From Terana coerulea (Eukaryota > Basidiomycota > Agaricomycetes > Polyporales > Phanerochaetaceae): 64,000 nucleotides of DNA. Each line of letters begins with the position of its first letter. Positions within the stretch are counted from its first letter, which is position 1. The stretch covers positions 1 to 64,000 of the forward strand of contig JAKOGH010000812.1 of assembly GCA_024811115.1 (NCBI GenBank), read 5' to 3'. A model generated the notes under the pieces. That model did no database searches. It was not told the DNA's origin and saw only the letters and a list, made by a program, of their open reading frames with translations. Shown one piece after another: positions 55,901 to 64,000 of this stretch. Both the position numbers and the translations under genes were made by a program.

Positions 55901-57190
55901 CAGGCGGCTGCCGTAGATATCCTGACATTCACCATCAAGCAAGGATTGGCTCATCCGTTGCAGGTATGCGTCAGTAGCTCGTTGGAAGGCTTCTTGAAGC
56001 TTATCCACATTTTCAGTGTTTCCCTTACATCGTGGCGTTGGAAACCAGTTCCAACAACGTTCTCAGTGGACGGGCGAATACGCTACATGGGATACTCCAC
56101 AGCAAGCACACGTCTCTGCTAAATGCCAAGTATGTGGCAAGCGCTAGATCTTCCTTTGACTATCAGAAGAAGTCGGCAAAGGAGTGGTTCATGGTATGCT
56201 CTCTGCATATCAATGTGCTATTGTCCCTGCATTTACCAAAATTCAGGATATCGTATGGCTCCCGTACCCACCGCCTTGCTACATAAATGGTACTCCCTTG
56301 TGCGAGACAAACGAGCTACACGACAAGACTTCCTTCGTTCACTAGTGAAGGTATTCGACGTCGAGTTGAGTAAGACATCGCAGGTGTGTACCGGCCGTGT
56401 TCACAGATCGATGACGCTAAATAGAAGACATTACGCAGGACGACGTTGACTTTGTTCGGTATATGGCCGAGAACTTCGCTGCTTTCGACTACAAAACCCA
56501 GGAGGAAGTTCTAACTGTCCTGAAATATCTTACATCGATCCTCTCAACATCTGGGATGCAGCTTGTGGAGATTCTTTCCCCCGCGAATCTCCTACAGCAG
56601 TTGCATGCGCCTACACAGTTTGGAGAAGTCGGTGTTTTTGTTACAGCCGTGTTCGAGCTTCAATGCTGATCGTTTTGCAGGCCACTCCTGTCTCTGTGAC
56701 CGCTATCTTCACTGAAGATGGTAAGTCCGAAACAATTATTGTTGCCGCTTTTGACTGAAAGCCGCATAGACTTCAAAGATCGGCTGCCGGTAGTCCGAAG
56801 CTCCATAGTTATCGCTGTCATCATGCTGCTCAAGTCTCATCTCAAAGCCTTGTACGGAATAACTGAGGAGTATGTCCGGCAGCAGCTTTAGTAATTCGTA
56901 TTTTACTGACTATTGTACAGGAAATGCTCGAAATGGGTCATTGGTAAGAAAACCGCTGTCGGAGACCGACCCGCTGCCAGGCGTAACGAGAAACCGCTGT
57001 GTTGGGAGCGCCTACCGTTCGCTGTGACTCCAATTCTCACGACTGAGGACCTCAATGCCCAGCATAGCAAGGTATGTCACTCTGTACCCCCGCTTGCGGT
57101 TGCTGACCGCTCTAACGCCTGATACAGTTCATCGAAGTCTGGAACCAAGACGGGGTCACTGCAGAACCGGAAGAGGACGCGTTTGACTGA
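49927..57190 (+). CDS. SCC2: SCC2/NIPBL/Mis4, cohesin loader
   Basis: ATG at 49927 gives [18 protein letters not shown], a Gln/Tyr/Ser/Pro-rich N-terminus of the kind that contacts Scc4. A basic disordered region follows ([16 protein letters not shown]). The helical HEAT part starts near 51.2 kb with [17 protein letters not shown]. Diagnostic family segments are [85 protein letters not shown] and [14 protein letters not shown]. Further C-terminal repeats include [19 protein letters not shown], and the protein ends [10 protein letters not shown] with TGA at 57188-57190. About 20 short introns are needed. SCC2 with Scc4 loads cohesin onto DNA and activates its ATPase; the Coprinopsis orthologue is known as rad9. 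The gene spans over 7 kb, as expected for a protein near 1,900 residues. Confidence 0.93.
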
Positions 57191-57706
57191 TTTCTCTCTC
57201 TTTTTCTTGTTGTCGCATTGCTTGTCATTCGCTCGTGCTGTCGCTTTCACAATGCTCACGGACTCTGGGACTACGGTATACCCTATTGTAATGCTTATGT
57301 TGTAGAGTCGCAATAAGTGCTGGTGCAAATGTATAGTTGCACGCGAAGGTCTTTTCGCATGCTGAACACCATCGAGCTTTTGAGCCAACGTCGACTGCTG
57401 CCTTGCGTGTGCTTCTCATTAACAAGTTCATGGGTGATGGACTTCGTCGGAGAGGGTAACTCAGAGACAAAATGCGTGAAGCGAGCCATTAGTTCATTCG
57501 GAGCAGCCATTTTGCACATCACAGTCGACCTGAATGAACAAGGCTTGTAACCTTCGTACATTTAGTTAAGTTTATAACAGTACAATATCATTCTCAATGC
57601 CGCAGTAACGAACAGAAGTCGTACATGCAAGATACATGATAAGTTACTTGCGGGTATGTGATGTCCGTGGGGAATAGTCAAAAATGTGCTGCGGGCGGCG
57701 GAGCTA
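57191..57706. other. Convergent 3' flanks of SCC2 and the unrecognised gene
   Basis: No gene is supported between the two stop codons. Overlapping 3' UTRs are likely. Confidence 0.45.
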
Positions 57707-60328
57707 TCACCATTCGGAGGATCGATATGTGAACAAATCCAATGCATCGTCTGAGGATAGGCGATCCGTGTTTAAAGCGCCATAGGCGTCCGTCATCTCC
57801 GCTTCATCCTCATCTCCATTCTCATCGTCGAGAATAGACTGCTGCACTCGGGTAGCGCTGAGCGGCGTCCGCGGCAGGGTGTCTTCATTGTCCGAGCCTG
57901 AGCCTTCGGCATGTAACACGACCCTCTTCGTCTGGGCATCCCTGAGAATGGAGGTAAAGTTGGACAGTCTTCGCAATGGCGCCGCCTTCTTGTCAGCGGG
58001 TGCTCTCGGTTTCGTGGGCGTATTCTCCTGGTCGTCCTGAGAAGGTGGGAAGCGCGATGAAGAAGTGCGGGTCGAAGCGGCTGGGCGAGACGATGGGCGT
58101 GGACGCGGCAAACTCGCAGACGAAGACGACGAGAAGGGATTGTCGTCTGCGACGGTGGTCGCGGACGACGCCACGGATCCGGCACGGACCTTGGGCTGTC
58201 CAACAACACTGCTGCGACCGGAGCCGAAGCGGGTGCCGTCGGCACGCTTGGTATGTTGCTTTCTCTTCGGTTGCGCGTCGTCCACAGCGGAGCGACGTCG
58301 CTTGCCCGGCGCCGCCGCAGCCACAGCGCACATGGGGGTCTTCTGCACCCAACCGCCGAGCATGTCTTCCCAGCGCCATTGCCCGCCCGCCAAACCACCT
58401 TTGTGAGGCGTCTGCATACTGGAGGGCTGGAGGGTTTCGTCAGCGTCGAAATGGCGCCGTTCGGCTGCCTCGACCTTCTTGACTGTTTCATAGCGCAGGC
58501 GCTCCAAGCCAGAGATGAACGCACTGCGGTGAGACGCGGGGTCGTAGTGTGACCCTATCTCGGGAGTCATGCCTTCGATGTGATACAAGACGCTAGACCA
58601 CAGGGAAGATTCCAAAAGGTGGAAAGAGATGTCGCGGAAAACGCTCGCCCATTTGTCCACTGACGCAATGGCGGACGATAGCATGTGAGTTAGAATGGTA
58701 GGGCTGTCCCGGTCGGATTTCGGGACCTGTGGGATAGCAATGGCGACCAAGCAATCGAACGTTTCCGACGTAGCCTGCATTCCTCGAAGGATCGAAATCA
58801 AATTCGATTGCACGGCGGGATGGATCCAGGCGGCGAGCGGAGGCGCCAGACACATCGTCGATAGACACCCTATAGAATCGGCAAGGGTCTTGGCGTCCTC
58901 GGTCAGAGGGGCGCGATGAAGTCCGCTGGCGTTCGCTTGCGAAAGGATCTCTGAGACGACCCTCACTTCTTCTTCGAGTTCCGCATTTTCACAACGCAGG
59001 GATTGCTCATGCAGATGTTGACAGACCTGACTTAGCCATTTTCCTAGACGGCCTCTGACGGCGTCGAGGCCGTCTTTAGCCTTGTCTCGGCATTCTATCC
59101 CTGGTCCGGTAGAACAAGCCAAGGAGCGTAAAGCAGAGGAGCACATGGTGAGGAAGGCCGTATAGTCCTGAGACCGCAAGTTGCGAGCCAAGTGAACGGT
59201 AGCCTTGCATGTCCAAGCCTGAATTAACGATGCAGACCGGGTCTCAGAGAGAACATCGCATATGGCTCGGGTGAATGTTTGGGCGTTCAACGTCGCGCCT
59301 TTATGGGCGGCGGAGCATGTTTCCAGTAAAGTAGTCAAGTATCGCGAATGTGCAGAATGTGCAATTCGAAGGATGGGGAGATGTGTCGCTGTTTCTGCGG
59401 TTTCCGTCTCAAACGCGCCCTGTAGGATATGACGGAGAACTATATGGGATTCGGGAATAAGGCTATGGGAGAGCGTTACGTCGAGAAGTATGGATAGCAG
59501 CGTGTGGTGTGCCGGACAAAATGTCAAGATAATGGACAGCGCGTGCGATATTATAGCGTATCTAGCATAGAATGAAAAAGGGGAGTTCAACCATGAATTA
59601 AGCACGTACTTGCGGTATTGGGGAGTTATGGCGTCGTATAGCTCGTCCAAAATGCCCAGATCTTCGTCGTCATGCAGGTCCCCATCCCCCTTCTCTTCCG
59701 CATTGAGGAGAATCTGTGTCTCTAAGTTCTGCCCGACCGTCATGGCGCAACGGGCTGCAAGGCTTCGAGTTGGACCATGCGAAACGCCTGAGCTAACTGC
59801 AGATGAAGTCCGCCGCGAAGTTGCCCCAGAACCCAACGAGACATGGATGACGTTTCTGAACGCATCCCGCACGTCATATAACCTTCGAGAGAGTTGCGTG
59901 TTTTCTCGAGACGAGCGGTCTAATTTGGAAAGCGTAACGAGCTTCTCCGGAGGTGGTATAACGTCCAGCGGTGGTATTTCCTGTTGTATCGGTGAAACCA
60001 CGCTGTTCTGACGCGATGTGCTCGCGTAAGTAACGACAACAGTCCCTTTAGACTTTGTCGCGCTGGTTTCTGGAACGTAAGACGCGAGATTCTTGCATTT
60101 CGTCCGCAGAGGTCTAAGGAGACGGGAAATTCGAGACGTGGTGAGGTGTTCGCCGGTTTCGTGGGTCATGGAAAGCAAACAAGAAAAAGTTCCCGCAGAA
60201 ATATCAGGGATGGAACGTCGTGAGAGTCGTAAGGATAGAAGAGCGAACGGAGGTCCTCCAATGAAAGCTTGAAGCTTGACGGTGAGCGGAAGAGTGGCCG
60301 GCGATTGGTTCAACTCTGCCTGGTTCAT
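57707..60328 (-). CDS. Unrecognised large helical protein with a basic, Ser-rich nuclear-looking tail
   Basis: The first ATG is at 60326-60328 (MNQAELNQSPATL); the open frame extends slightly upstream only with a non-ATG codon. The gene is almost one continuous frame of about 870 codons. A 48-base segment near 59.56-59.61 kb begins gtacgt and ends gctag, lacks stops and is a multiple of three, so it is probably an intron; removal joins QYRK to YAIISHALSII. Residues about 230-650 look all-helical, HEAT-like (for example LLSILLDVTLSHSLIPES). The last 220 residues carry PGKRRRSAVDDAQPKRKQ, a bipartite-like nuclear signal, long Ser/Arg/Pro stretches and an acidic end. I do not recognise the family; a chromosome or spindle role is only a guess from composition. 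Confidence 0.7.
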   Translation of the reverse strand: MNQAELNQSPATLPLTVKLQAFIGGPPFALLSLRLSRRSIPDISAGTFSCLLSMTHETGEHLTTSRISRLLRPLRTKCKNLASYVPETSATKSKGTVVVTYASTSRQNSVVSPIQQEIPPLDVIPPPEKLVTLSKLDRSSRENTQLSRRLYDVRDAFRNVIHVSLGSGATSRRTSSAVSSGVSHGPTRSLAARCAMTVGQNLETQILLNAEEKGDGDLHDDEDLGILDELYDAITPQYRKYVLNSWLNSPFSFYARYAIISHALSIILTFCPAHHTLLSILLDVTLSHSLIPESHIVLRHILQGAFETETAETATHLPILRIAHSAHSRYLTTLLETCSAAHKGATLNAQTFTRAICDVLSETRSASLIQAWTCKATVHLARNLRSQDYTAFLTMCSSALRSLACSTGPGIECRDKAKDGLDAVRGRLGKWLSQVCQHLHEQSLRCENAELEEEVRVVSEILSQANASGLHRAPLTEDAKTLADSIGCLSTMCLAPPLAAWIHPAVQSNLISILRGMQATSETFDCLVAIAIPQVPKSDRDSPTILTHMLSSAIASVDKWASVFRDISFHLLESSLWSSVLYHIEGMTPEIGSHYDPASHRSAFISGLERLRYETVKKVEAAERRHFDADETLQPSSMQTPHKGGLAGGQWRWEDMLGGWVQKTPMCAVAAAAPGKRRRSAVDDAQPKRKQHTKRADGTRFGSGRSSVVGQPKVRAGSVASSATTVADDNPFSSSSSASLPRPRPSSRPAASTRTSSSRFPPSQDDQENTPTKPRAPADKKAAPLRRLSNFTSILRDAQTKRVVLHAEGSGSDNEDTLPRTPLSATRVQQSILDDENGDEDEAEMTDAYGALNTDRLSSDDALDLFTYRSSEW

Positions 60329-60553
60329 CGAAGCGCCGGTTCGTTTCCGTTTCAAACTCCGAAGAAGCGCGAACTGGTCTCACAGATCTCAGATGAGTAA
60401 GCGTCCGCCTTCAAGAGCTCTCACACTTCCTTTGGTGAGTAGCCTCAAGTTATGAGACCAGAGTAGGCCTTAACAATGGAGCTTGCATGTTGTTAAGTGC
60501 CAGTGTTCTATCAATCTGCTATACAGGCTTCGCGGCAAGGCAATCCGACTTGA
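60329..60553. promoter_or_regulatory. Divergent promoter between the unrecognised gene and QNG1
   Basis: 225 bases separate the two start codons. It contains cacagatctcagatg near 60382, similar to the GATCTCA repeat upstream of the ATRIP-like gene. No TATA box is evident. Confidence 0.4.
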
Positions 60554-62005
60554 ATGTCTTCAGTACCTCTCCCTCCCTCTGGGAAGTACGTGCAATCTGT
60601 GCGGGACTCAAGTAGATCTCTGCGCGAACGTGCCAATATTACGGTAAGCTTTTCAATTCATAGTTTGTTACATTTCGTTGCTTTCATTGGCAACTTATGT
60701 GCTAATGCGTTTTGTAGATCAGTCAAGATGGCATAAAACGTCTTCTTTTCTCTCCCGCATTCACAAGCACTTTGCGCGCCTGAAAGTTGCTCACGGAATG
60801 GCCATGCCATTGAAGTTCCCCTCTGTCCTCGCAGAACTCAACGTTCTCTCTCTCTTGTCGCTCTTAAACTTTGCATCGGGGTACCGTGTTCCGCTACACG
60901 AAGCCACAGGCCGGGGTGCCTTCGACAACATCCGTGCCTTCGTGTTTTCGCTGTACATCTCCTCTTCAGTTGGTGCAGAAGGCGACTTGTTATCGGCCAG
61001 GGGAATGCAGAGCATTGAAGAAGGCAAAGTTGCTGAGCTCATGGGAGTCGCCAGTCAGGTGCACAAGGAGAAACCGCATGAGTCGATTCCAGGCGTCACC
61101 GTTGGCGAATTGGGCGGCCCCGTGTGGGAGGTCGTGCAGCTCATCACGAAGGTCTTGCGAGAGACCGGAGGCATGCTGGCGAAGAGCGGATACCAAGACC
61201 TTGGTGCATTCGTTCTGGAGGCGTTGAAGGAAGGTGAGAAAGCAAGGAAGAACGCAAAAGAGGGTGAGGTAGATCCCGAGTGCGATGTAGTTTTGGAGAG
61301 GGTACGTACTGTTTTTATTTTGCCAATCATTTGCGATTGACCGATGGACAGTTGATACGCGCAATTCCCGGCTTTCAAGACATGACCATTGTTGACGATG
61401 AACGTACGTGAATCCAGCATTTCATTGTTTAACGCAGCTGATGTTTGCTTGACAGCTGTCTACTGCTTCAAGAAGGCTCTGCTCACTCTTCATGCTGTTG
61501 CCCTTAGGTATGCGAATTCGCCAGGTTCCGGCGTTCCGATTCCAAGGACGGAGAACTTGCCCGTGTTTTCCGACAATGTGATACCATCGCTTCTCGTACA
61601 TCTGGGCGTCATCGATCTTTCGACGACGCCTGCCACCCTGGCCTCCGTGAGGCATTCCCCTCAGCAGGTACTTCGGATACACTCGAACTACTACTCGCTC
61701 TTTCTCCGCCTCCAGTTGTCAAAGATAAATCGCCGAAAAAGCCGCCACCGCGAGAGGGCCCCAAGCTGACGGTGGCGCAGGCGTTCACTTTGCGCGCTGC
61801 TGCCATTGATGCATGCGAGCTGATTGTTGAATTCGCACGTGAACTCAAAGACGATGAATTCAAGACACCTGATGGCGCAGACCTCGAGTGGCTCAAGCGC
61901 ATCACCTTGCCGGAGCTAGATGCTTGGATTTGGGCTGTAGCAAAGGACCGGGCGGATTATAGGAGCCTAGAACGATTCGCCTTACCCAACACTACTTTTT
62001 TCTAG
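60554..62005 (+). CDS. QNG1: QNG1 (Q_salvage, DUF2419), queuosine 5'-phosphate N-glycosylase, with two frame changes
   Basis: ATG at 60554 begins MSSVPLPPSGKYVQSVRDS. After one intron it continues ISQDGIKRLLFSPAFTS. Family landmarks follow: PLKFPSVLAELNVLSLLSL, LNFASGYRVPLHEATGRGA, IPGFQDMTIVDD, VYCFKKALLTLHAVALR, LPVFSDNVIPSLLVHLGVI, and the C-terminal TLRAAAIDACELIVEFA, LDAWIWAVAKDRADYRSLE, ALPNTTFF. The enzyme frees queuine from nucleosides so it can be used for tRNA modification. Fungi cannot make queuine and must salvage it. Two one-base shifts are required: near 60769 (TST to FARLKVAHG) and near 61648 (TLASV to AFPSAGTSD). Neither coincides with a plausible intron. Everything else is well conserved, so these may be sequence errors. 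Confidence 0.85.
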
Positions 62006-62531
62006 ACAAACAATATGTACCGCTTTTTTAAATATGCCTGCTGGCCTCATGCGCCGGGGACACGAGCCAATCTGATGCGGGTGTGCAAACCGGACATTAG
62101 TGTGATTGGCGGCACGATGGAATCCCTTACGCCGGTGCATCCCCGATACTGCTGCCCGCACGAGTATCAACTGTACGTCTATATCGAGACATTATGATCC
62201 AAAGTACCACCATTTGACGGATAGAATTGTGGAGGTTGCTTGGGCGTGTGTACCCCGCCCTCATGGTGATCCGGAGCCGACGAACGACGACGCTTGCCTT
62301 TTCCGCCGAGAAGCGCAGTTGTGGGCGTTAATTGATCCCCTCCGGGTGGCGCTCAGGCTTGTTTGGCGCCGCGGGTAGATTTGGCTCTTGTTCAAGTTCC
62401 TCGACGTTACATACACGGGAAGGAAGGCCGACTCGGGCAGCGGTGATCTCACAGCAAGGACGGTTGTCGACAATTCGGGCTAAACGTTCAGGATCGTTAC
62501 GCATAGTCCAAGGCTGACTCCGACCCGAGCC
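62006..62531. other. QNG1 3' flank and AIM41 promoter
   Basis: No supported ORF, repeat or RNA gene was seen in this stretch. Confidence 0.4.
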
Positions 62532-63297
62532 ATGCTCCGTTTCGCTCAAGCGTTCCGCGCCGCCCCGCGCCAGTACTCCCTGACATTGGGCGGTAGAGTG
62601 TATAGCACCGCTGCCCCGGAAGGTGAGTTTTCTGCCCGGACATGCTGAGCTGATTGACGATCCGTTTCAAGAACTTCGGAAGCGTTTAACGGACCAGCTG
62701 AAGACCGCAATGAGGGTATGTTGGCACACAAGTTGCTCTACCAACGGGCTATTGAATCATTACGCGTCTGCAGAGCAAGGATACCTTCACGACAACCACT
62801 ATTCGTGTGAGTAACGCCGCTGCTGCGGTAGACATAAACGCTGAATTTTCCCTCGCTAGTCTGTCCTAGCCGAGGTTTACAACGCTGACAAGGCACAACC
62901 ACAGCCAATTCCATCAACGTCCATTGCGTCCATCATTCGGAAGTCCGTGGCGCGCAGAGTGAGTAACAGCCTGGACGCGCTGTCGTGTGGAAACGTCATA
63001 CGCTAAATTTCTGCATCACAGGCCGATTCTGCGGCGGAGTTCGACAAAGCAGCGAGGCCGGACCTCGCTGAAAAGGAGCGCAAGGAAGCCAATGTCCTCC
63101 AGGCTTTCCTCCCTCCGCTTCTTCCCGAGGCAGAGATCGACCGTAGACTTCAGGAAATTATCAGCGAGCAGAAGCCAGCCGCAGGTGACAAGAAGGCTCT
63201 CGGGCAAATCATGAAAGCCTTCTACTTAGCAGTGGACAAGTCGACAGTTGACGCAGGCCTCGTAAAGACCCGTACGGAGGCCCTATTGTCCTCATAG
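62532..63297 (+). CDS. AIM41: AIM41, mitochondrial GatB/YqeY-domain protein
   Basis: Five exons read cleanly. ATG at 62532 gives MLRFAQAFRAAPRQYSLTL, an Arg-rich mitochondrial presequence, then AAPE joined to ELRKRLTDQLKTAMR, SKDTFTTTTIR, SVLAEVYNADKAQ, SIASIIRKSVARR and ADSAAEFDKAARPDLA. It continues EKERKEANVLQAFLPPLLP and ALGQIMKAF and ends TRTEALLSS with TAG at 63295-63297. The ER-KE-LQ-FLP segment is the YqeY hallmark, related to the tRNA-binding tail of GatB. The yeast homologue is named for altered mitochondrial inheritance; its biochemical role is unclear. The length, about 180 residues, is normal. Confidence 0.9.
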
Positions 63298-63439
63298 TAC
63301 ACTCTAAAGGATCGATACACGACTTCCTGACCATGCGACAGTAATAATATACACAATCTCCGCTCTGTAATGATCGAGGGACAAACGACAGCAACTGAGA
63401 CAACACATGAGGGAGCACTCATTCCATATTGACCAGATG

Positions 63440-64000
63440 CTAGTCAGTTCCGTTTATAGCCCCTTCGCCTGACGGTGGAGGCGACGCCGCTCCTTCCTGT
63501 CCACTCTGCACACCGTTGCCCGTTATCACCTCTGACGTCTGGTGTTCTGATTGTGCGGTCGCCTCCGATGCATCTGAGGGCTCCGGAGCTTTTGCAAGCG
63601 GTTGACTAGCTTGGGGAACTGCTGATGCGAGGCCATTCGAGGCCGATGAGCTCGATGTAGCAGAAATGCTTGGCTCAGTAGCATTTGAAGGCGCATTCGC
63701 GGGCGTGACCGTCTGCGCCCCAGGTGCCTCCCTCTCGCGCGGAAGGGGGCAGCACGCTCCGGACCCTCGTCAGCTCCTCGATGCATCGGTACACCGCATT
63801 CGACACCCCCTCCAAGACGCGCAGCCGCTCGTCAATGGCGTCTCGCGTCAGTCGATCGAGCCGTGACAGCTGCTCGTCTGTCAGCGTTGGGGGCAGCTGC
63901 GGCAGGGGCGCACGAGGGGGCCGCGGTAGCGAGGCTGCCCGTTAGCAGGCAGGCCCGGCTGGCGGTAGCCTTGCGCAGGCGGCGCCGCAGCTCGGTAGGG
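63440..64000 (-). CDS. HRD1: Probable HRD1/synoviolin ERAD ubiquitin ligase, C-terminal end (partial)
   Basis: Only the C-terminus lies in the window. From the edge it reads a Pro/Ala/Gly/Tyr-rich linker (APPAQGYRQPGLPANGQ). A conserved helical segment follows: LTDEQLSRLDRLTRDAID, then ERLRVLEGVSNAVYRCIEE. A Ser/Ala/Thr-rich tail ends with TAG at 63440-63442. The helical segment resembles the post-RING region of fungal HRD1 (compare the ER-xx-L-RL-L pattern of synoviolin). The membrane and RING parts would be beyond base 64000. Two C runs, near 63744-63752 and 63912-63920, each need one base changed to keep a single frame. It converges on AIM41 with 142 bp between stop codons. Confidence 0.5.

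Noticed and set aside
11312..64000. A functional cluster of chromosome-maintenance genes
   Set aside because: The ATRIP-like, GEN1-like and SCC2 genes are spread among unrelated genes and repeats; only the GEN1-SCC2 pair is adjacent.

Overview
The window looks like nuclear DNA of an agaricomycete basidiomycete, probably a mushroom or polypore. Genes are broken by many 45-70 nt GT-AG introns and packed on both strands. The mobile DNA is typical of the group: a Plavaka (CACTA-like) transposon with a DUF6532 partner gene and a hAT-type non-autonomous element. Species and order cannot be fixed from the sequence alone.

Layout. 0-11.3 kb is conserved gene space: the 3' part of UPF2 (nonsense-mediated decay), a LARGE/GT49-like type II membrane glycosyltransferase homologue, a small EthD-domain protein, and an ATRIP/Rad26-like checkpoint gene. 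11.7-27 kb is an accessory island of broken genes and repeats: two decayed copies of an ABM-like (dimeric alpha-beta barrel) gene, one split by a 667 bp hAT-like element with an 8 bp target-site duplication, and a secreted TAP-type alpha/beta hydrolase gene cut in two by a 6.2 kb Plavaka element. 27-40 kb returns to conserved genes: a basidiomycete membrane protein, an HbrB/PRR5-like TORC2 subunit, a Mei2-type RNA-binding protein, and mitochondrial QRI7 (tRNA t6A synthesis). 40.4-44.6 kb is a second repeat-rich patch with the best-preserved ABM copy and a 484 bp long-TIR MITE. 44.6-64 kb holds an F-box protein, a GEN1/Yen1-like Holliday-junction resolvase head-to-head with the cohesin loader SCC2, an unrecognised nuclear-looking protein head-to-head with a queuosine-salvage enzyme (QNG1), AIM41, and the C-terminus of a probable HRD1 ubiquitin ligase cut by the window edge.

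Three genes here (ATRIP-like, GEN1, SCC2) act in chromosome maintenance, but they are separated by tens of kilobases and unrelated genes, so this is probably coincidence. The most informative part is the island at 11.7-27 kb: element ends, subterminal repeats, a target-site duplication and the broken host genes can all be read directly. Several otherwise well-conserved genes carry isolated one-base frame changes (QNG1, the HRD1 end, the F-box gene, the GEN1 tail, ABM copy 3), some in C runs. Assembly indels should therefore be considered before calling any of these genes dead.
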